This document shows, one piece after another, positions 58,899 through 64,000 of a stretch of DNA of 64,000 nt. This DNA is from Hypholoma sublateritium FD-334 SS-4 (taxonomy: Eukaryota > Basidiomycota > Agaricomycetes > Agaricales > Strophariaceae). The translations under genes were made by a program, and so were the position numbers. Numbering within the stretch: position 1 is the first letter of the stretch; each line of letters starts with the position of its first letter. Below the pieces are notes generated by a model, which saw only the letters and a program-made list of their open reading frames with translations, was not told the DNA's origin and did no database searches. The stretch is from positions 139,301-203,300 of the forward strand of contig KN817548.1 of the NCBI GenBank assembly GCA_000827495.1, given 5' to 3'.

Positions 58899-61152
58899 TT
58901 AGGCCGAAGGCCAACCTTTTCGCTGAATCACATTCAGGGTGATCGATCCCCAGCGATGAGAAGAAGTTGGTTGAGCCAAGAGAGCCTTCTGTTCCATCCC
59001 TCGACTCCTCGTAAACACCGATTCTTCCTGTATGATACTCTGCAGATTCACAGGTTTTTCGAATAAAAAGAGCTTGAAGAAGCCAGTCTCCATTGTGTAG
59101 TCATCTCCCACATAGAAGCCGAATGGATGCACATTCGACCCTGTGCCAACCCCATAGCCTATGGTCAGAGACTGTCCCTTCGCAGGCCACGAGAGTTCTG
59201 CGCGTTCTCCAGCAACAATATGGGGATAGCTTTGTGCTAAGGTTGCAGAGGGTTAGATACGTACGAACACGTCGGGAATTATTACTTACATATTGTGAAC
59301 TCGGTGTTATCGAAATAAAATAGGACGGGGTAAAGGACCTCGCCCTTTTCAGTGTTGTTGGTGACTTCGAAGCCGTAGATTGCGTCAGGGTTCGCCGTCA
59401 CGTCGATATCGATGACGTTGTTTTGGCATAAATTTTTGGCACCACTGACTTTGACGACCCGTGGGTGGCCACGACCAGTGTCCCGCACTTCGAAAAACGA
59501 GACGGAGATTTTGTCGATCGAATCTTTGAGGGAGTCGCTTGTCCGCTTCAGGTGACGATAGTAGTGGGAAATGCCCTTTAGGACATGGGCGAGGTCCTCG
59601 TCTGTGTCGTCGACAAAACGTGGCTTGAGGCCGAGCTTGACGCCCTTCAACCCAAGCAAATCCTTGTCTACGATATCAACGCGAAGTTGCTTCTTGGCGG
59701 AGTGCAGTGACATAGCGATATGAGCATCACTGCGAGTGTCCGTTATAACACGCAACCCTAATGCCTCGATACGCCGTAGTAGCGCGGACTCCTTCGGATC
59801 AACGTAAACTTTGAGGTGCTGCTTTGCCGCCTTCGAGAGTACTGCAGCAGCGTTAGGGTGGTCTTTGAGGGAGAGTGTATGACCCGACGCCAGCCTGAGA
59901 TTTGAAGTGTCGCTGAGAACCTTTGTGATCACGACAGTCGCAATTGGGTTCTCCTGGTGGTCCTTCGATCTACTTTTGTAAACGAGCAATTGATCGCCTT
60001 CGCAAAAACCGTGGAACTCTCCTCCATTTAGGGTCAAATGGGCTGCTTGAGTCAAGCCGAAGAAATTCTTTGTGTATGAAGACGTATAACCTTGGAAGAA
60101 AGGCCGTGACTCGGAATAGAGTCCTTCGCACTGGGGACTTTGTCTATATAGTAGGACAGCATATGAGCCGACGCTTGATCTGAGATCAATTGTTTACTTA
60201 CCCTTGAATTTCCTTCTGCAAGCGTTCGATAATCTGGGAGCACAGAATTTCATTGGGCCCAAGGTTGTTGAGAAGTTTGAGAAGAGCTTTTGTGAAGTAT
60301 CCCTGCCTCGACACTTCTTTGGCGGTTTCAGACGACTTGCAGGCGGAGAATAGCACATATGAGCTGGAGCCGGTGTCCTTCAGAGCGGTAGGGACAGTTA
60401 ATAGGGCCCTCTTCCCTCCCCATATCTCTTCATCCAAGTCATCGGGAACACGATGAGTGAGCTCTGGGCCGGCTCGCGCAATTTCTTGGGAGTCGGGATC
60501 ATGAGAAGATGTCGAAGTAGGTCGTCCTCGTGTAATTGATGCAGAATGGCAACAATCGAAAACGAGGGTCTGTTCATGACGTTAGATTCGTACGCCATAC
60601 GGATAATGTGCGACATACGATGTTGTTTCCTTTCTCTTTAGATATTTTATCGAGTAAAGCTGCCAACGTATAATCAGGAATGCCCATACGTTGGTAGTCC
60701 GTGGAACTGTTGATGTAATCGTAGGGTATGAGAAGCTCAACCTGCTCGGGGCACCCAGATAAGTTGGTTAGCCTCTTCGGTGGAAGAGCTTGTGCGCCAT
60801 GTCCAGCATAGAATATAAAGATGGAATCGTCCTTCTTGATCTTGTCGTTTTCTGCTAGTTTCTTGAAGGCGTCGATGATGTTCTGCCGTGTAGCATGTTC
60901 ATCGAGAAGCACCGATATGTTGTCTTTATTGACTTTTAGAGTTTCCAGTAAATAGGTCTCGAACTTTCGTGCATCTGGGACTGCTCCGCGAAGATTGGAA
61001 ATCATTGGTGAATCGGAAGTCCTTTGTCTGACAGTCCCATCGGCTTCAATCCCCGATGGACTTTTCTTGCCGCCGTTGTAGATGTTTATGCCAATCAAAA
61101 GAGCAAAAAGACTACAGATTGACGGTAGCGATTTACGATCAGTAAGAAACAT
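58899..61152 (-). CDS. Caspase-domain (C14) protein, copy D
   Basis: Exons 60619-61152, 60202-60569, 59290-60143 and 58899-59236 splice in phase (about 697 aa). Start chosen at 61152 (MFLTDRKSLPSIC); an in-frame ATG also lies at 61200, and a splice acceptor directly before SLFALLIGIN is possible, as in copy A. Catalytic His in FYAGHGAQALPP, Cys in VFDCCHSAS. The C-terminal half has the family's FHGFCEGDQLLVY, LRLASGHTLSLKDHPNAAAVL, FFEVRDTGRGHPRVVKV, LFYFDNTEFTI and LTIGYGVGTGS modules, and ends RKGWPSA. No stop or frameshift. Closest in layout to copy B. Confidence 0.8.
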
Positions 61153-63582
61153 CGGGGCTGAGCAGTCAAATGAATGAGACTTACTTTTTTTTGGTTTCAT
61201 TTTTCCTATTTAGGTCAGATGGTTGCCCTGTTAAAGATTCGCTATATACACGCAGATATATCAGTTTAGCTAACATGAAAGTTGAACAACCAACGCACAC
61301 TGCAGTAGCTGTCGCAAAGTGCTTGATATCAACCTGAGAGTCCTTCTCTTCGCCGTACAATACGGTGCTTTGACTGGAAGCAATTCAAATCAGTAACTAT
61401 TGCTTATGTGCATCGTCTTATGAGATACCTCGGGGTGCCCCTTTCCGGCGCTGACGGTAAGTACGGTTGAGACGATGGTCGAGTTAGAAAGGATGAGATT
61501 CTAGTAGAAAAGAGAGTTACGTTAATTATTGACAGCGAGATGTAAAGTGTACTATCTACCTTTCTGAGACCGCGGTCCAAGCAGTAAAGCCCAAACTGCG
61601 GATCGACCTTGATTCATAGTAGGTAGATTATTCGAATTATAAACGAAGTTGCTTGTACCTTCGAATAAGACCCATGCCGCTGGTGGTTGTATAAGTTCAA
61701 ACTAAGACGGTAGTCCTCTAAGAATGTGATCACAAATGAGCGCGCAAGTAGGGAAAGACCCGTGCTATTGAACGCTTTTAAAAGAGTGAGGGTAACTATA
61801 TATAAGATGAGATTTGCGAGGCTCGTTGGATGTAAGGAAAGTACGCACGGAGTGAAATTAAACAGAGGATTCGATCGATAGGCTTACAGCCGCTGAGATG
61901 ATAGGACTTTGGTATGTTCCGAGATCGTGATTCAGCGTTGGGCGCTTAGTTGTGCCCGGAGTAGTCGATGTCATTGCCTAGGTTGCCTCTGAGATAAGGC
62001 CATATGACCTTTTCCACGCTGCACATGAAGGCTATCTAGACCAAGTACGGCAAGGCCTGAAATATATATATATATATCACACGAGAGAGGAAACGTTCAG
62101 CCGAAGCGTACACAACGTTCACGCACACGGGAATGGTGGCAGGACGATCTAACACTTAAATTATAATAGACATTGATTACGGTAGGAGACTCACTCAATA
62201 CAAATTCACGGCAATCGCGCATACTTCATAGCGGAACTTTTAAACTGTGAGTGGCTTCCTACTTTGACAGTCTTGTAACACGGATTTCGTGCTTGATTAC
62301 TTCTACGCCATTTTGTTCTGCCGGACCATGTCAGATTCAGACGACAAAATGAATGAGAGATGGGTACCTCGTGGATCAGACATTTGATCTGGGTCCGAGC
62401 CTTCAAATCGGTACGGGATATTCCACGAGTTGAAGAGACTTCATGTCCGCGATGTCACCGGTCACCCTGTTGTGCTTGTGCAAATCTATTTCATCGGTGT
62501 GCGCTGTCATAATCGATACGTCGTGTGGGCGAGTGAATGGCTTGCGATCTTTGGCCTACGTTCAAGTAGTTGTGCGAAGCAGTCAAGTGGGTTGGCCTCA
62601 TTTCAGTAGCCCGTGTGCCACCTGTTATTCCCAGGACGGAAGAATCACTGTACGGCATAACTTGCGTACGTGGAACGTTGAGTTAGTGGAAGATTCTAGC
62701 CTGTATCATAGCTCCGAGGCGTAGAAAGCCTATCGACACACGTTGGAGAGAGGCCGGAAAGGTGTTGGATAAAGGCGAGGCACTGCCGCACTGGTGCTAT
62801 AGCGATGTGGGTCCTGGGACGCCAACCAGGTGCTACCTGACACTGCGTGGCGGAAAATCTTTGCTCCGAGTCTTTTGGGAGAACAAGCTGCGGCGCTGGC
62901 AGGTAATATAACGAGCGGACACGTTCACTTTGTATATGCATGTCGCTTGCATGTCGCTATAGGTCGCGATTTGGCGTGTACAAAGCAGCGTGTACAGGCG
63001 AGTAACGGCGCGCTCGAGGACGATATGATGAGGTGTGCGGGATGGTTAGGGCGTCGCCAGCGACGTCCGGGGGTCACTCTGGGTGGGATTCAGCGTACGT
63101 GGTGCCGGTGACCTGTGAGTACTTGAGTGCGGAGGGGTCAGCGGCGGGGAGGAGGGGCGACGGAGGGCGGTACTTACCTAGTGCTGCCCTCTTTCCTCCC
63201 TTGCCCTTATTATATTCACCGCCGTTTCCATAATTGTGTCGTCGTCGTTGTCGGGATCCCCTTGTCGTCGTCGTCATTTAAGTTGCGGATGTGCGAGGCC
63301 GACGAGCGCAGGAAACGCACGGCTTAACACAGCCACCACCTGTTGTCACCGATCAAAATAAGGCGAACGAAAGAATAAATGAGCAAAGCCACTGCGTGCA
63401 ATCTAGGACTCGACAACGAGTAGTACGTAGGCAATTAAATCTCCACCATTGTCGAAATACGACAATATATATTCGGTAATGGACGAAAATGGACGAGAAG
63501 AGACATTGAAGAAACCAGCTCTTTGAATGACTATCATACTAAGTACTGTATACATTGATCGAAGGCGACTCGGAGCCAAAAG
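61153..63582. other. Upstream region of copy D and spacer to copy E
   Basis: 61200-62600 aligns in blocks with 32900-34100, and 62620-62910 with 58170-58420. The rest (62950-63500) shows no gene. From about 63490 to 63582 the sequence matches the 3' flank of copy A on the other strand. Confidence 0.45.
62061..62078. repeat. AT dinucleotide microsatellite
   Basis: About nine at units in a row. Confidence 0.85.
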
Positions 63583-64000
63583 CTAACCTTTTCGTTGAAT
63601 CACCGTCAGAGTAATTGATCCCCAACAGAGTGAAACTTCAGCTGCAGCTTTATGGGACGCTGGAGCTTCCTGTCGCATCCCTCGATTTCTCGAGAATACC
63701 GGTTCCTCCTGTACGATATTTTCCAAATCCACTGGTTTTTCAAACAAAAAGAGCTTGAAGAAGCCAGCTTCCATTTTGTGGTCTTCTCCCACATAGAAGT
63801 TAAAGGGATGCACAGTTGACCCTGCGCCGACTCCGTAACCTATGGTTAGGGAGTGTCCTCTTGCAGGCCAAGACGATTCCATCTTCTCCCCTATCACAGT
63901 ATGCGGGTAGCTTTTTGCTAGATAACAAGGGTTTCAGACGCGCCATATAGGTGCAACGTGANTAATCGACTCACAAATTGTAAAGTCGGTGTTATCGAAG
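63583..64000 (-). CDS. Caspase-family copy E, 3' end only
   Basis: The gene runs off the right edge. The last exon 63583-63917 (335 nt) has the same length as that of copy A, and the previous exon ends at 63975, after a 57-nt intron almost identical to that of A. The protein end reads MESSWPARGHSLTIGYG, then GFFKLFLFEKPVDLENIV and SITLTVIQRKG. Only a few residues differ from A (for example NIV for NVV, RGM for RRM). One ambiguous base lies at 63962. Whether the catalytic half exists cannot be seen here. Confidence 0.78.

Noticed and set aside
62061..62078. AT repeat as a possible origin or promoter
   Set aside because: A simple microsatellite; nothing else marks an origin, and the nearest start codon is about 0.9 kb away.

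Overview
The window reads as genomic DNA of an agaricomycete (mushroom-forming) basidiomycete. Genes are dense and cut by many 50-70 nt GT-AG introns. Several products belong to families typical of mushroom genomes: caspase-domain proteins with a fungal C-terminal region, a DUF4470/TPR protein, and a GH5 exo-beta-1,3-glucanase. Conserved eukaryotic housekeeping genes lie between them. I rebuilt most exon structures by checking splice-site phase by hand; starts are less certain than ends.

Layout. 1-877: 3' part of uroporphyrinogen-III synthase. 2.1-6.1 kb: a mushroom-type hypothetical gene, then caspase-domain gene A (+). 6.5-8.1 kb: Rtt106-type histone chaperone (-). 9.5-18.2 kb: three paralogous genes (+) for amidohydrolase-2 (dihydroxybenzoate/resorcylate decarboxylase-like) proteins. 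Each has a signal peptide and the same 10-exon structure, and an alpha/beta-hydrolase gene (-) sits between copies 2 and 3. 18.5-25.4 kb: RluA-type pseudouridine synthase, a hypothetical protein with a Gly/His-rich tail, and a large TPR + DUF4470 protein. 25.8-30.2 kb: a 1353-bp inverted-repeat transposable element directly upstream of an F-box/WD40/UIM gene. 30.7-32.9 kb: caspase gene B. 34.8-42.8 kb: Arp2/3 subunit 5, Rheb GTPase, a BAR-SH3 protein and a SWIB-domain SWI/SNF subunit (all -). 44.1-45.4 kb: second copy of the transposable element. 47.4-48.3 kb: a secreted, extremely histidine-rich tandem-repeat protein. 50.5-56.1 kb: GH5 glucanase and a Trk-type potassium transporter. 56.2-64.0 kb: three more caspase-family copies on the minus strand: C (lacks its catalytic half), D (apparently intact) and E (cut by the window edge).

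Main themes. (1) A caspase-domain family with five copies in 64 kb, spread by segmental duplication that carries upstream and downstream DNA; A and E are nearly identical at their ends and lie in opposite orientation. (2) A secreted amidohydrolase cluster made by duplicating a larger unit. (3) A TIR element with two nearly identical copies, each flanked by its own perfect 9-bp target-site duplication, which suggests recent Mutator-like transposition. (4) A secreted His-rich repeat protein that probably binds metal and that I cannot place in a named family. I saw no CRISPR array, rRNA, tRNA or prophage.
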